64,000 nucleotides of DNA from Paenibacillus sp. FSL K6-0276 (GTDB lineage Bacteria; Bacillota; Bacilli; Paenibacillales; Paenibacillaceae), in NCBI RefSeq assembly GCF_037977235.1, contig NZ_CP150276.1, positions 2,294,001 to 2,358,000 of the forward strand. The letters run 5' to 3'. The position numbers and the translations under genes are program-made. Position 1 is the stretch's first letter. The number at the start of each line of letters is the position of its first letter. This document shows positions 1 through 9,568 of this stretch, piece after piece. The notes under the pieces were generated by a model. It worked only from the letters and a program-made list of their open reading frames with translations, was not told the DNA's origin and ran no database searches.

Positions 1-510
1 CATATCATGTTCTTAGGCAATTATGAATCCCAGGATCCGTCAGGTAAGAATGAAGAGCTTAAACAAGAGATTATCAATCGCTATCCAACTTGGAAGCGGG
101 TTAATACGGATGTCGTGTACCTTCCCTCAACAGGTGGGACGGGTGGAGGAACCTTAGACATGACTTATCTACAGCGCGCGATGGCGATGCTGGCAGCGGA
201 GCGTCCGGACATTCTTATTTTGGATGATGCTACTTTTGATTGGATCGGACAGCAGCAGGGACTTAAGAATCTGGAGCCGTTTGTTAAATCAGCGGGACTT
301 CCTTTAGATGATATTCGTTTGAAACGTATAAAAAATACGGAGAATGGTGAAGAATGGATCACTGGCGTAGATATCACAGATACGAAGTTTGCTACAGACC
401 TTCCTATTCATTCTCGGAAGATGATAATCGGGGTGTTTGGAGAAGGCGACGGAAAGAATAAATCAACTGATTTTGTCGAGTTCTTAGCTGGGCAAATGAC
501 TGCCAAATAA
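1..510 (+). CDS. C-terminal part of a putative solute-binding-like protein (cut by window edge)
   Basis: The frame is open from the first base, so the gene starts upstream of the window; an internal ATG at 7 is not a supported start because no ribosome binding site can be seen. The 169 visible residues have the look of a type 2 periplasmic-binding fold: a segment on pairwise tryptophan/valine-rich strands (YPTWKRVNTDVVYLP), a helix with MAMLAAERPDILILD, then a 'FDWIGQQQGLKNLEPF' segment like those lining the cleft of extracellular sugar-binding proteins. There is no signal peptide in view because the N-terminus is missing. The family call is inference from this pattern; the ligand is unknown. 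A strong hairpin follows the stop codon. Confidence 0.5.
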   Translation, partial: HIMFLGNYESQDPSGKNEELKQEIINRYPTWKRVNTDVVYLPSTGGTGGGTLDMTYLQRAMAMLAAERPDILILDDATFDWIGQQQGLKNLEPFVKSAGLPLDDIRLKRIKNTENGEEWITGVDITDTKFATDLPIHSRKMIIGVFGEGDGKNKSTDFVEFLAGQMTAK

Positions 511-539
511 ATGAGTATGTATTAATGAACCCGTGTGAT

Positions 540-590
540 AAAGGCCGATGTTGTATGGATTCTCATACGATATCGGCCTTTGTGTTGTTT
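540..590 (+). terminator. Hairpin terminator after the first gene
   Basis: AAAGGCCGAT at 540-549 pairs with ATCGGCCTTT ending at 581, and the inner part TTGTATG pairs with CATACGA. The tail is only moderately T-rich (GTGTTGTTT). It lies about 30 bases after the stop at 510. Confidence 0.7.
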
Positions 591-865
591 ACACAGCGAG
601 TGTGGAGGATTCCACAGGGGATATCATTCTTAAGACAGTATATGTACAAGATAACAGCGTTTCTGGTGAGATCGTATTAGAAGGGTTGGCAAAAGAGGGC
701 TTGTCGGTCGAAGTGTATGAAATGTCGGGACACCAACTTGAGGATGAAAACAACTTTGAGAATAAGGAACTTGTCTCCCCTAAACAAACAAGCTTTACGA
801 CGGTGGGCAGTAGTTTTATGTATGAGTTTCCGAAGCAATCTGTAACGATTTTTAGAATTCATTAA
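586..865 (+). pseudogene. Remnant: C-terminal domain of a GH51 alpha-L-arabinofuranosidase
   Basis: About 90 residues match the C-terminal beta-sandwich of long GH51 arabinofuranosidases: a 'TASVEDSTGDIILK' strand, 'SVEVYEMSGHQLEDENNF', 'VSPKQTSFTTVGSSFMYEF' and a final 'SVTIFRI'. The catalytic barrel is absent; the homologous part begins directly after the upstream gene's terminator hairpin, so everything 5' of it has been deleted. No promoter or ribosome binding site precedes it. The tail differs from the C-terminus of the intact GH51 at 4749-6257, so it comes from a different GH51 subtype. A terminator at 891-930 survives downstream. Confidence 0.75.
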
Positions 866-890
866 ACTGAAATAAGATTTCTGACATTTA

Positions 891-930
891 AAAAAAGCGC
901 CTCGGTTCGTTAGGAATCAGGGCGCTTTTT
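891..930 (+). terminator. Terminator after the GH51 remnant
   Basis: AAAAAAGCGCC at 891-901 pairs with GGCGCTTTTT at 921-930; A-run and T-run on both sides make it usable on either strand. Confidence 0.75.
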
Positions 931-1104
931 GCTGTGCGCATGAGGATACGTGGATGATAATCATTTTTCTATAAGTTACAAAATATGTCTAACCATTGTG
1001 GTAAAATATAGGTGAAAGGAACTACATGGTGATAGCATGGATAATACAATCCAGTTGATGGCTGTGCGATGCGACCATTAATGATAAGTTGAGGAGAATG
1101 TAGA

Positions 1105-1176
1105 TTGCTTAACTATTGTAAAAGATGTAAAGAGATTCATTCATCAGAGGATATTTGTCCGTTTTATCAAAAATAA
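1105..1176 (+). pseudogene. Zinc-ribbon header separated by TAA from the following gene
   Basis: A TTG at 1105 sits 8 bases after a good ribosome binding site (GAGGAG at 1091-1096) and encodes MLNYCKRCKEIHSSEDICPFYQK, with CxxC plus a third Cys as in a zinc ribbon. A TAA at 1174-1176 ends it. The same frame continues without another stop for 83 codons before and beyond the TTG at 1195, reading 'LREHPELL' directly into the next gene. This suggests the header and the 410-residue body were one protein of about 440 residues. Whether the TAA is a real mutation or a sequence error cannot be decided here. Confidence 0.6.
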
Positions 1177-1194
1177 CTCAGAGAACACCCGGAA

Positions 1195-2427
1195 TTGCTT
1201 ACTGAAGCCGCAAACTTCTCTACTGTTGCAGCCCAATATCACTTGATTTCATCTCAGACGTTGGACACGGTTGCCAAAGGAATAAACAAAATTTCAGGCA
1301 GCCAATTGGGTTATGAGGGTACACAGCAATATATGCGGGATGTTCAAGTATTCCGGCAATTAAAAGTGGATGCTTATTGCAAATCTGGTGCTTTTGAAAA
1401 TGCTAGAAACGCAAGAAGTTACATAGAGAATGCCAGCAATGGCCAAAGAGACACTTTGATTAAAAAACTTAACGGAACAGGACAAGAGGTGGACTGGCTA
1501 CGCTGGAAGCAAGTACAGCTTAACAGTTTGGCAGAGAAGTCCAAGCTTTTGGGTGAGGAAGTTACAAATGCAGCAGGAATTGACGGAGTCACCATCAATC
1601 GGTTCAATGGTCAGGAAGTATGCAGAACGAGCGTTAAGGCTGCTCAATCTAGTAAAGGATTAGGAACCAATGTTAGTGATGTACTGAAAGCACTTAAGGA
1701 TGGAACGCTGAATCCTAACGATACAGTAGCTGGAATTGGAGGTACGGACGAAGTACTAAAGAAGGCCATAGACCGAAATATGATGAAAGCGATCCAGAAT
1801 GGGGATATGGATTTTGCCAATACGTTAAAGCAGGCCAAAGAACAACTAAGTGTCAGCGAGCTTAATAATCCAGAGAGAATCAAGCAATCCACACAAAGAC
1901 TTCAGGATAAAATGTTAAAAGGTCAGGCTTCAGCGCAGGTGACCGTACAGGAGATTTCCAAAAAAGCGGTTCAAGGTGCTGTTATCGGTGCGGCTATAAG
2001 CCTGACGCTATCAGGAATTACGAATTACTTGAAATATAGAAATGGGGAAATCACTGAAGCTGAAGCTTTTCAAGCGGTTGGAGAAGAGACTCTGAAAGGG
2101 GCACTGCTTGGATCAGCGATGGCGGCAGTTACGATATTTCTTCCGGCGGGTATACTGGGGTTTGTTGCTGGGATGGCTGTAGGAATCTATCTGAGTAAAG
2201 TGACAACTAATGTTCTTGATGAGATTTTTGGTAAAGGCGCTTATGAAGAAATATTGGATGCTTCCGGTTACGTTTATGGCATGACCTTAAATCTGGAAAG
2301 CTGTCTTAGAAAGCTAAAAAGTGACAATGAAAAAATTCAGTCTTCTGCACTTAAAATTAGAGTAAAATCGGCGGTAACAGAGCGTAATTTCGATGTATTC
2401 GATGACTTGATGAAGGGGAAGAGCTAA
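1195..2427 (+). CDS. Hypothetical protein with glycine-rich membrane segments (body of an interrupted gene)
   Basis: The 410-residue frame has no family I can name. It is mostly helical and polar up to about residue 255, then has two hydrophobic, small-residue-rich segments: 'AVQGAVIGAAISLTLSG' (about 260-280) and 'LPAGILGFVAGMAVGIYL' (about 315-335), resembling glycine-zipper membrane helices. The TTG at 1195 has no convincing ribosome binding site, while the in-frame TTG at 1105 does, so the native start is probably 1105 and the gene is interrupted by TAA at 1174. The stop lies 3 bases before the next ATG, so the two genes form an operon. Function unknown; both partners end in membrane-type segments. 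Confidence 0.6.
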   Translation: MLTEAANFSTVAAQYHLISSQTLDTVAKGINKISGSQLGYEGTQQYMRDVQVFRQLKVDAYCKSGAFENARNARSYIENASNGQRDTLIKKLNGTGQEVDWLRWKQVQLNSLAEKSKLLGEEVTNAAGIDGVTINRFNGQEVCRTSVKAAQSSKGLGTNVSDVLKALKDGTLNPNDTVAGIGGTDEVLKKAIDRNMMKAIQNGDMDFANTLKQAKEQLSVSELNNPERIKQSTQRLQDKMLKGQASAQVTVQEISKKAVQGAVIGAAISLTLSGITNYLKYRNGEITEAEAFQAVGEETLKGALLGSAMAAVTIFLPAGILGFVAGMAVGIYLSKVTTNVLDEIFGKGAYEEILDASGYVYGMTLNLESCLRKLKSDNEKIQSSALKIRVKSAVTERNFDVFDDLMKGKS

Positions 2428-2430
2428 GAG

Positions 2431-4665
2431 ATGGTTATGACAGAGGAGCTTAATATTGATTATTCCTATTATGATACTAATGAGTGCAGTTTCGAGGATT
2501 TAAATGAGGCTTCAAATCGACTAACAGCTGCGACACAAGAACAATTTGAATCCATTAAACAGGAAAAATGGTTTACTAGAGTGTTTGACATGGCAACATT
2601 GTCCCGGAAAAACGAGAAAAGAATGGCTCAACAAATAAGCAGTTTGGCGCAAGCTCAACAGATTCTGGTGGAGATTCTAGTTCGGTTGTCGGCACGTGAT
2701 CGTAAGATTTCTGATTGGGTTGCAGAGAGCTTTGAGAAAATTGAAAGATTATCTAAAAATGACATTTCGTTAACGCTTAGAATCAAGCAGTTGGAGAACT
2801 ATTGTATTCTAGGCATCAGTAAAGAGACAGATATTCGGGATTTGTCGGAAAAAGAACGGATGATTATGGGTGGATTGTTCTTTGATATGCTGCCCTTTTT
2901 TGGAGAAACCTCGGAGGAACAGAGAAGATATGCCCATGTGCTACTGCAGATAATGGATACGGAAGCTCAGCAATTGAATACCAGACAAGCACTTGAAACA
3001 GTCACTCATATAGGGACTAAAAAGAAACTGCTTTTCTGTTGTATAGAGTATGGATTCCTAAATGATTTTAATTTTGATTATATGGATCGTATGGACAGTT
3101 TTATAGAGGAATTTGATTTTGGAACTAGGACGATAAAGGAAATCAACAGCAAGATTCAATCAACCTATAACCTACGAGGAGCACAAGGATTGATTGATAA
3201 GTATGCAGACTTTGAGCAGTTCGAACTTGAGGAATCTTTTTATATTGAATTTGAAGATGATTTAGAGAATGAGTATGAAAATAAATCAAATGAAAAATCT
3301 GAAATGGAAGAATTACATATTTCAAGCATCCTGCACATTCCTCAAGGTGAAACCCGCTGTTTGCAGAACAAAATTGTACATATCAGTGCCTATGTTAATT
3401 GTAAAGGTAACTTGGAATTTGAGAATTGTGTAATTTATTATAATGAAACGGAAGCCTCTGATGAAATCACTTTGGCGAAAGGGGCTAACCTAAAGTTTAG
3501 CCAGAGTACAATTATTTGCAAAAGAATCGATAAAAGACCCTTTATTCAAGGTAAGGGGAATAATGCGATTTCCCTCTTTCAATGCGAGCTGCAAGATTGC
3601 AGTTATTTCATTGAAGGAGAAGTTGATTCATCGATCCTGATGAATCAATGTCGTTTAATGAATCCTGGCATTGATTTTATGAAGGGCTCATGGAACAAGA
3701 TAGAAGGTGAGATTACGGAATGCAGTTTCTACTTCACTAAAATCTCAGATGAGCAAGTCGAAAATAATAAATCGTTTTACTCGGCGAACATTATTGAATT
3801 AAGAGGTTCCTTTCTAATTCAGGAGTGTGTCGTAAATGTAGCGGAGAAAAGCGGATGGGAAGACCTTGGAATCACGATATTTAACATTAGTGGGGGGATT
3901 TACAGAAACTGCAGTTTTAACAATCTGAAGCGTTGCATTGAGAATTGTGCTGAAATCCATGAAAGTATCTTTAAAGATTGTGAAGATGTTGTTAATTTAG
4001 GATATGGACATGAGAAAACGCTGATTGAGAACAGTATATTCGAAGCTTGTGAAAGAATCGTCGTAGGATCTTTGTATACACTAAGCAATTGCCAATTTAT
4101 CGGATGTTCTAATAGTATTCTTAACGGAGGCGGGATAACAGTTGAATACTGTGAGTTTTTCAACTTAGTTCACGATGAGCAAGGATTACTTCCAACGTCA
4201 TGTTTTACTTTCACTGGTGGGAAGGATTCCCCTGATAATCGAATAGTTAAATGTTTGTTTAACGGTGTTCAGATCCAAGATGGCTTCTTGGTTCAAGGGA
4301 CTTATTATGAGAAAATCCCAGGTCCTAAAGTTTATATAGAGGATTGTAATTTCCAGAACTGTGTTACCCAGCGGGAGAGCGGGAAAATTATTAAGGAATA
4401 TGCCCATTATTTTGGTTTATTCAATAAAATGATTCAAATCAAGCCGGTGACGATTGTAAACTGTAAGGGAATTGAAAGAATAAATCAGGAAAATGGGTAT
4501 ACCGAGGATGTCATCATTAAAAGTGAAACATCTAAAGGAGTTAAAATAGGTGCTTCTATTGTAATAGGGTTAGGAACAGTAACTGGTGTTTTCGGGGTAA
4601 CAGGCATAGTAGCTGGTGTAGCAGCTAACAGATTATTAAAAGATGATGATTTGCACAAAGAATAA
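2431..4665 (+). CDS. Hypothetical protein: helical N-terminus, right-handed beta-helix, C-terminal membrane segment
   Basis: This 744-residue protein has three visible parts. Residues 1-290 are helical and charged, with a coiled-coil-like stretch around 50-130 and an acidic linker at about 275-295. Residues 300-690 are a run of short strands with regularly placed Cys and Asn (FENCVIYY, QCELQDC, ITECSFYF, YRNCSFNN, LSNCQFIGC, IEDCNFQNC), as in right-handed parallel beta-helix proteins with stacked side chains. Residues 705-735 are a Gly/Val/Ala-rich hydrophobic helix. There is no signal peptide. Start ATG 2431 follows AAGGGGAAGAG; ATG 2437 is an alternative. It is probably co-translated with the preceding gene. 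The role is unknown; pectate-lyase activity is not supported because the fold lacks export signals and obvious catalytic motifs. Confidence 0.8.
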   Translation: MVMTEELNIDYSYYDTNECSFEDLNEASNRLTAATQEQFESIKQEKWFTRVFDMATLSRKNEKRMAQQISSLAQAQQILVEILVRLSARDRKISDWVAESFEKIERLSKNDISLTLRIKQLENYCILGISKETDIRDLSEKERMIMGGLFFDMLPFFGETSEEQRRYAHVLLQIMDTEAQQLNTRQALETVTHIGTKKKLLFCCIEYGFLNDFNFDYMDRMDSFIEEFDFGTRTIKEINSKIQSTYNLRGAQGLIDKYADFEQFELEESFYIEFEDDLENEYENKSNEKSEMEELHISSILHIPQGETRCLQNKIVHISAYVNCKGNLEFENCVIYYNETEASDEITLAKGANLKFSQSTIICKRIDKRPFIQGKGNNAISLFQCELQDCSYFIEGEVDSSILMNQCRLMNPGIDFMKGSWNKIEGEITECSFYFTKISDEQVENNKSFYSANIIELRGSFLIQECVVNVAEKSGWEDLGITIFNISGGIYRNCSFNNLKRCIENCAEIHESIFKDCEDVVNLGYGHEKTLIENSIFEACERIVVGSLYTLSNCQFIGCSNSILNGGGITVEYCEFFNLVHDEQGLLPTSCFTFTGGKDSPDNRIVKCLFNGVQIQDGFLVQGTYYEKIPGPKVYIEDCNFQNCVTQRESGKIIKEYAHYFGLFNKMIQIKPVTIVNCKGIERINQENGYTEDVIIKSETSKGVKIGASIVIGLGTVTGVFGVTGIVAGVAANRLLKDDDLHKE

Positions 4666-4675
4666 TCTATTTAGG

Positions 4676-4726
4676 AACGCCCCACATGAATCTTTTGCAC
4701 ATTAAAAGACTCGTGTGGGGTGTTTC
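4676..4726. terminator. Bidirectional terminator between convergent genes
   Basis: CGCCCCACATGA at 4678 pairs with TCGTGTGGGGTG at 4711-4722 with two G-T wobbles. It separates the + strand gene ending at 4665 from the - strand gene ending at 4749. Confidence 0.65.
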
Positions 4727-4748
4727 TGTGATGCAATGTGACGGTTGT

Positions 4749-6408
<1,660 letters not shown>

Positions 6409-7311
6409 ATGTACTTAACCACAAATACTGAATCGCTTCGGGTGTACGAAGCACTGGCAAGCGAAGTCCGGCTGAGGATTATCGAACTACTGGATCGAAA
6501 AGAGATGCATATTAAAGAGCTGGCAGCTGAGCTCTATCTCAGTAGTGCGATAGTTAGTACCCATGTTGCCAAGCTGCAAAAAGCAGGTCTGATCAGCTCT
6601 AAAATGAGACGTGTGGATGGAGGGACTTATAAGTACTGTTCACTGTCTGCGAATTACCTGCAGATTAAATTATCAGGTTCTCGGGGAATTGCCAGAAAGG
6701 TTGTTGAGGTTTCGGTTCCTGTAGGACAGTATACCGATGTTCAAGCGTCACCTACATGCGGAATTGCAACTACTGACAAATTAATCGGATATTATGACGA
6801 TCCGCGTTATTTCCTGGACCCAGAACGAGTGAATGCCGGTATTCTATGGTTTGCCAAAGGGTATATTGAGTATAAGGTCCCTAATTATCTGTTTAAGGAT
6901 CAGGTGGTGCAGGAGATAGAAATTTCCATGGAGATTGGTTCTGAGGCTCCACATGTAAATGAAAAATGGCCGTCGGATATTGCTTTTTCCATGAATGGAC
7001 AGAATTTAGGAAAATGGACAAGTCCCGGAGATTTCGGCCTGACTAGAGGACGATTAACCCCCGCTTGGTGGAATTCAGATGTTAACCAATACGGTTTGCT
7101 GAAGGTTCTGCGGATTAATGCAGGTGGAACATTTATGGATGGGCAGCAATTATCAAAGGTGACGCTGGATGATGTACTTGTAGAGCAGGACCAGTGGACA
7201 TTACGTTTAAGCGCAGAGGATAGCGGACGTAGAAGAGGTGGATTAACGTTATTTGGACGTGGATTTGGGAATTATGAGCAAGACATGGTGTTCAGAGTCT
7301 ATTATGAATGA
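6409..7311 (+). CDS. ArsR-type winged-helix regulator with large C-terminal domain
   Basis: Residues 8-80 are an ArsR-like winged helix ('EVRLRIIELLDRKEMHIKEL', then 'SSAIVSTHVAKLQKAGLIS'). Unlike metal-sensing ArsR proteins of about 100 residues, this protein has 300, with a C-terminal region of beta-strand character (WFAKGYIEYKVPNYLF, MEIGSEAPHVNEKWPSDIAF, MNGQNLGKWTSPGDFG) that could bind a carbohydrate ligand. No metal-site Cys cluster is present. The ATG follows TAGGAGAC. Divergence from abfA suggests it controls that gene. The ligand-binding idea is inference. Confidence 0.8.
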   Translation: MYLTTNTESLRVYEALASEVRLRIIELLDRKEMHIKELAAELYLSSAIVSTHVAKLQKAGLISSKMRRVDGGTYKYCSLSANYLQIKLSGSRGIARKVVEVSVPVGQYTDVQASPTCGIATTDKLIGYYDDPRYFLDPERVNAGILWFAKGYIEYKVPNYLFKDQVVQEIEISMEIGSEAPHVNEKWPSDIAFSMNGQNLGKWTSPGDFGLTRGRLTPAWWNSDVNQYGLLKVLRINAGGTFMDGQQLSKVTLDDVLVEQDQWTLRLSAEDSGRRRGGLTLFGRGFGNYEQDMVFRVYYE

Positions 7312-7356
7312 TGCGTTATTACCACAGATAAAATAAAATTAATAAAACTATTGTAA

Positions 7357-7370
7357 TGAAAACGTTTTTA
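7357..7370. promoter_or_regulatory. LacI/CcpA-type operator 1 upstream of the LacI gene
   Basis: TGAAAACGTTTTTA centres on 7363/7364. It is a near-copy of the operator 30 bases downstream and also fits the CcpA cre consensus at 13 of 14 positions, so it could serve either protein. Confidence 0.55.
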
Positions 7371-7385
7371 TGTTAATTTATATTT

Positions 7386-7401
7386 ATAAAAACGTTTTTA
7401 T
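7386..7401. promoter_or_regulatory. LacI operator 2 (perfect palindrome)
   Basis: ATAAAAACGTTTTTAT is a perfect 16-base palindrome 24 bases before the LacI-family ATG. Its centre is exactly 30 bp from operator 1. An identical copy stands before the ABC permease operon at 8517. Confidence 0.7.
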
Positions 7402-7424
7402 TCGTAAAGGAAGATTGAATCATT

Positions 7425-8435
7425 ATGGAAAAGGTAACCATCAAAGACGTTGCCAGAGAGGCTGGAGTCTCCATTTCTACGGTTTCCAACGCGCTAAATG
7501 ACGTAGATGTATTAAATCCGGAGACGAAATCACATGTTCTTAAGATTGCGAAGCAATTAAATTATGTTCCAAACCTAAATGGCAAGCTCCTAAGGAACGG
7601 AAAAACTAAAATGCTGGGTTTTTTCACAACGAGTGTATCGGGTCCTTACTTCTATAAGCTGGTGGAGTCCATGTCTCGTGAATGTGATCGGTTAGGTTAT
7701 GGGCTAAATGTATTTGTTACAAAGGATAAACAAGTAATTATGAGCAATATTTTAGGCCGACGTGTGGATGGTGTCATTATCTACGAAGAGATGAGAATTG
7801 ATGAAGAAGAAATTGCTGCAATGGTGAAAGACAAGATCAAGGCTGTGTTTCTGGATCGACCACTTAAGAATGATACGATGGGCAGCGTGATCTTTAATTC
7901 GTTTGAATCTGGTTACGAAGCAACTAAATATTTAATCAGTCTGGGACACAAGAAAATTGCTTACATATCTGGTGTAGATGAGATGTATGACAGTGTTCAG
8001 CGGAAAGAAGGATACTTGGCCGCCTTGCGTCAATATCAGCTTCCGACGAAAGAAGAGTATATTATACAAGGGTATTTTGAGGAAGAGAGCACCTATAACG
8101 CTATAAAGTCCTTATTTCACTTGAGTCCTGATAAAATGCCCGATGCTTTTTTAGCAGGGAATGATTTGAGCGCCATTGGATGTATTCAAGCTTTGAAATC
8201 GCATGGATATGAAGTCCCGTTAGATATAAGTGTTATGGGGTTTGACGATATTGATATCGCGCAGTATTTCTCACCGCCATTAACGACGGTAAGAAATCAA
8301 ATTGCCAGACAAGGTATTCTATCCATAAATCACCTGGTTCGCATGATTCAGAAGAAGGAACAGGGCGAAATGATGAAATTGCCAGGCGAACTAATTGTAC
8401 GTGGTTCTACTCAAGTGAAGATTGATCGGTACTAA
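7425..8435 (+). CDS. LacI-family transcriptional regulator
   Basis: This 336-residue protein has the LacI N-terminal helix-turn-helix (VTIKDVAREAGVSISTVSNAL, with hinge-helix region at about 47-60) and a periplasmic-binding-like effector domain ('GFFTTSVSGPYFYKLVE', 'RRVDGVIIYEE', 'DAFLAGNDLSAIGC', 'SVMGFDDIDIAQYFSPPLTTV'). It should bind a sugar from the imported oligosaccharide and release the AAAAACGTTTTT operators that flank its own promoter and the next operon. A second LacI-type copy is not present, so autoregulation plus control of the ABC/GH30 operon is the simplest reading. Start ATG follows AAAGGAAG. Confidence 0.92.
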   Translation: MEKVTIKDVAREAGVSISTVSNALNDVDVLNPETKSHVLKIAKQLNYVPNLNGKLLRNGKTKMLGFFTTSVSGPYFYKLVESMSRECDRLGYGLNVFVTKDKQVIMSNILGRRVDGVIIYEEMRIDEEEIAAMVKDKIKAVFLDRPLKNDTMGSVIFNSFESGYEATKYLISLGHKKIAYISGVDEMYDSVQRKEGYLAALRQYQLPTKEEYIIQGYFEEESTYNAIKSLFHLSPDKMPDAFLAGNDLSAIGCIQALKSHGYEVPLDISVMGFDDIDIAQYFSPPLTTVRNQIARQGILSINHLVRMIQKKEQGEMMKLPGELIVRGSTQVKIDRY

Positions 8436-8516
8436 CGCTTTTAAGAAGGGCAACAAGATAGTATCCGATCATTTTCTATAATTTTATTGCTTTTAGGAGG
8501 TTTTTTTTAAAAAGAA

Positions 8517-8532
8517 ATAAAAACGTTTTTAT
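8517..8532. promoter_or_regulatory. LacI operator 3 before the ABC import operon
   Basis: ATAAAAACGTTTTTAT, identical to operator 2, lies 39 bases upstream of the first permease start and 82 bases after the LacI stop. Confidence 0.7.
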
Positions 8533-8570
8533 TGTTTTGGGCATCATGATTTGGAGGGGAGAAGAAAAAC

Positions 8571-9554
8571 ATGGATAAATTAGCCGTAGTGCCAGTGAAC
8601 GGGAAGAATCCAATGAACAGTAAGAAACCTATGGGACAGAGGTTCAAAGAATTTGTGATTGATTATAAGAGACAATGGGAGATCCAATCCATGATCATCC
8701 CGGGAATCATTTTTATGATTATCTTTTGTTTCATACCTATTTACGGATTAACGATTGCTTTTAAGAGTTACACCGTAATTGACACGCTCGATTCTGCACC
8801 ATGGGTTGGGCTTGATAATTTCAGGATTATTTTATCTGACAAATATTTTTGGGATGCTGTAGTCAATACCTTGGGGATCAGCTTTCTGAAATTAGCTATA
8901 GGTTTTGTCATTCCAATTATTCTATCTGTCATGATTTATGAATTAAGCGGTGGACGCTTTAAGAAAATAGTACAGACAATCTCTTATTTACCACACTTTT
9001 TGTCCTGGATCGTGCTAGGTGGGATGTTGATTGCTTGGTTCTCTTCCTCCGGTATGTTTAATGAAATTCTGCTCAATTTGGGAATAATTTCGAAACCGGT
9101 AAATATCTTGCTTGATGCGAACAAGTATTGGTGGATTGCAACGTTATCTGATATTTGGAAAGAGGCAGGTTGGGGAACGATTTTATACTTAGCCATCATG
9201 TCCAAAATTGATCCTACTTATTATGAAGCTGCCAAAATAGATGGGGCAAGTCGTATGAGACAAATTTGGAATATTACCCTACCTAACATGAAGCCTATTA
9301 TCAGCTTGAATTTGATTCTGACTGTAAGTGGTTTATTAGGATCGAATCTGGATCAAACCTTGGTCTTGATGAATTCTCAGAATCGTGTCAAAGCAGAAGT
9401 AATTAATTCTTATGTGTATCGTATGGGTATGACGCAAGGTGACTTCTCTTATGCTACTGCTGTTGGTTTAGGTGTCTCCATTGTTTCTGTGATCCTACTG
9501 ATTAGTGCCAACAAAGTATCCAATAAATTAAATGATAATCAATCAGTTCTGTAG
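8571..9554 (+). CDS. ABC sugar transporter permease, LplB type
   Basis: The 327-residue protein has six predicted membrane segments and the binding-protein-dependent permease signature (EAAKIDGASRMRQIWNITLP, EAA loop that docks the ATPase). The N-terminal 'IPGIIFMIIFCFIPIYGLTIAF' and 'APWVGLDNF' are typical of LplB-like partners of long binding lipoproteins. It forms a heterodimer with the next gene. No ATPase gene is in the cluster; such importers usually share an MsmX-like ATPase encoded elsewhere. RBS GGAGGGGAG upstream. Confidence 0.93.
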   Translation: MDKLAVVPVNGKNPMNSKKPMGQRFKEFVIDYKRQWEIQSMIIPGIIFMIIFCFIPIYGLTIAFKSYTVIDTLDSAPWVGLDNFRIILSDKYFWDAVVNTLGISFLKLAIGFVIPIILSVMIYELSGGRFKKIVQTISYLPHFLSWIVLGGMLIAWFSSSGMFNEILLNLGIISKPVNILLDANKYWWIATLSDIWKEAGWGTILYLAIMSKIDPTYYEAAKIDGASRMRQIWNITLPNMKPIISLNLILTVSGLLGSNLDQTLVLMNSQNRVKAEVINSYVYRMGMTQGDFSYATAVGLGVSIVSVILLISANKVSNKLNDNQSVL

Positions 9555-9568
9555 AAGGAGGCATTTCT

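Noticed and set aside
2431..4665. Secreted pectate lyase
   Set aside because: Beta-helix pattern is present, but there is no signal peptide, the N-terminus is helical, and the C-terminus is a membrane helix.
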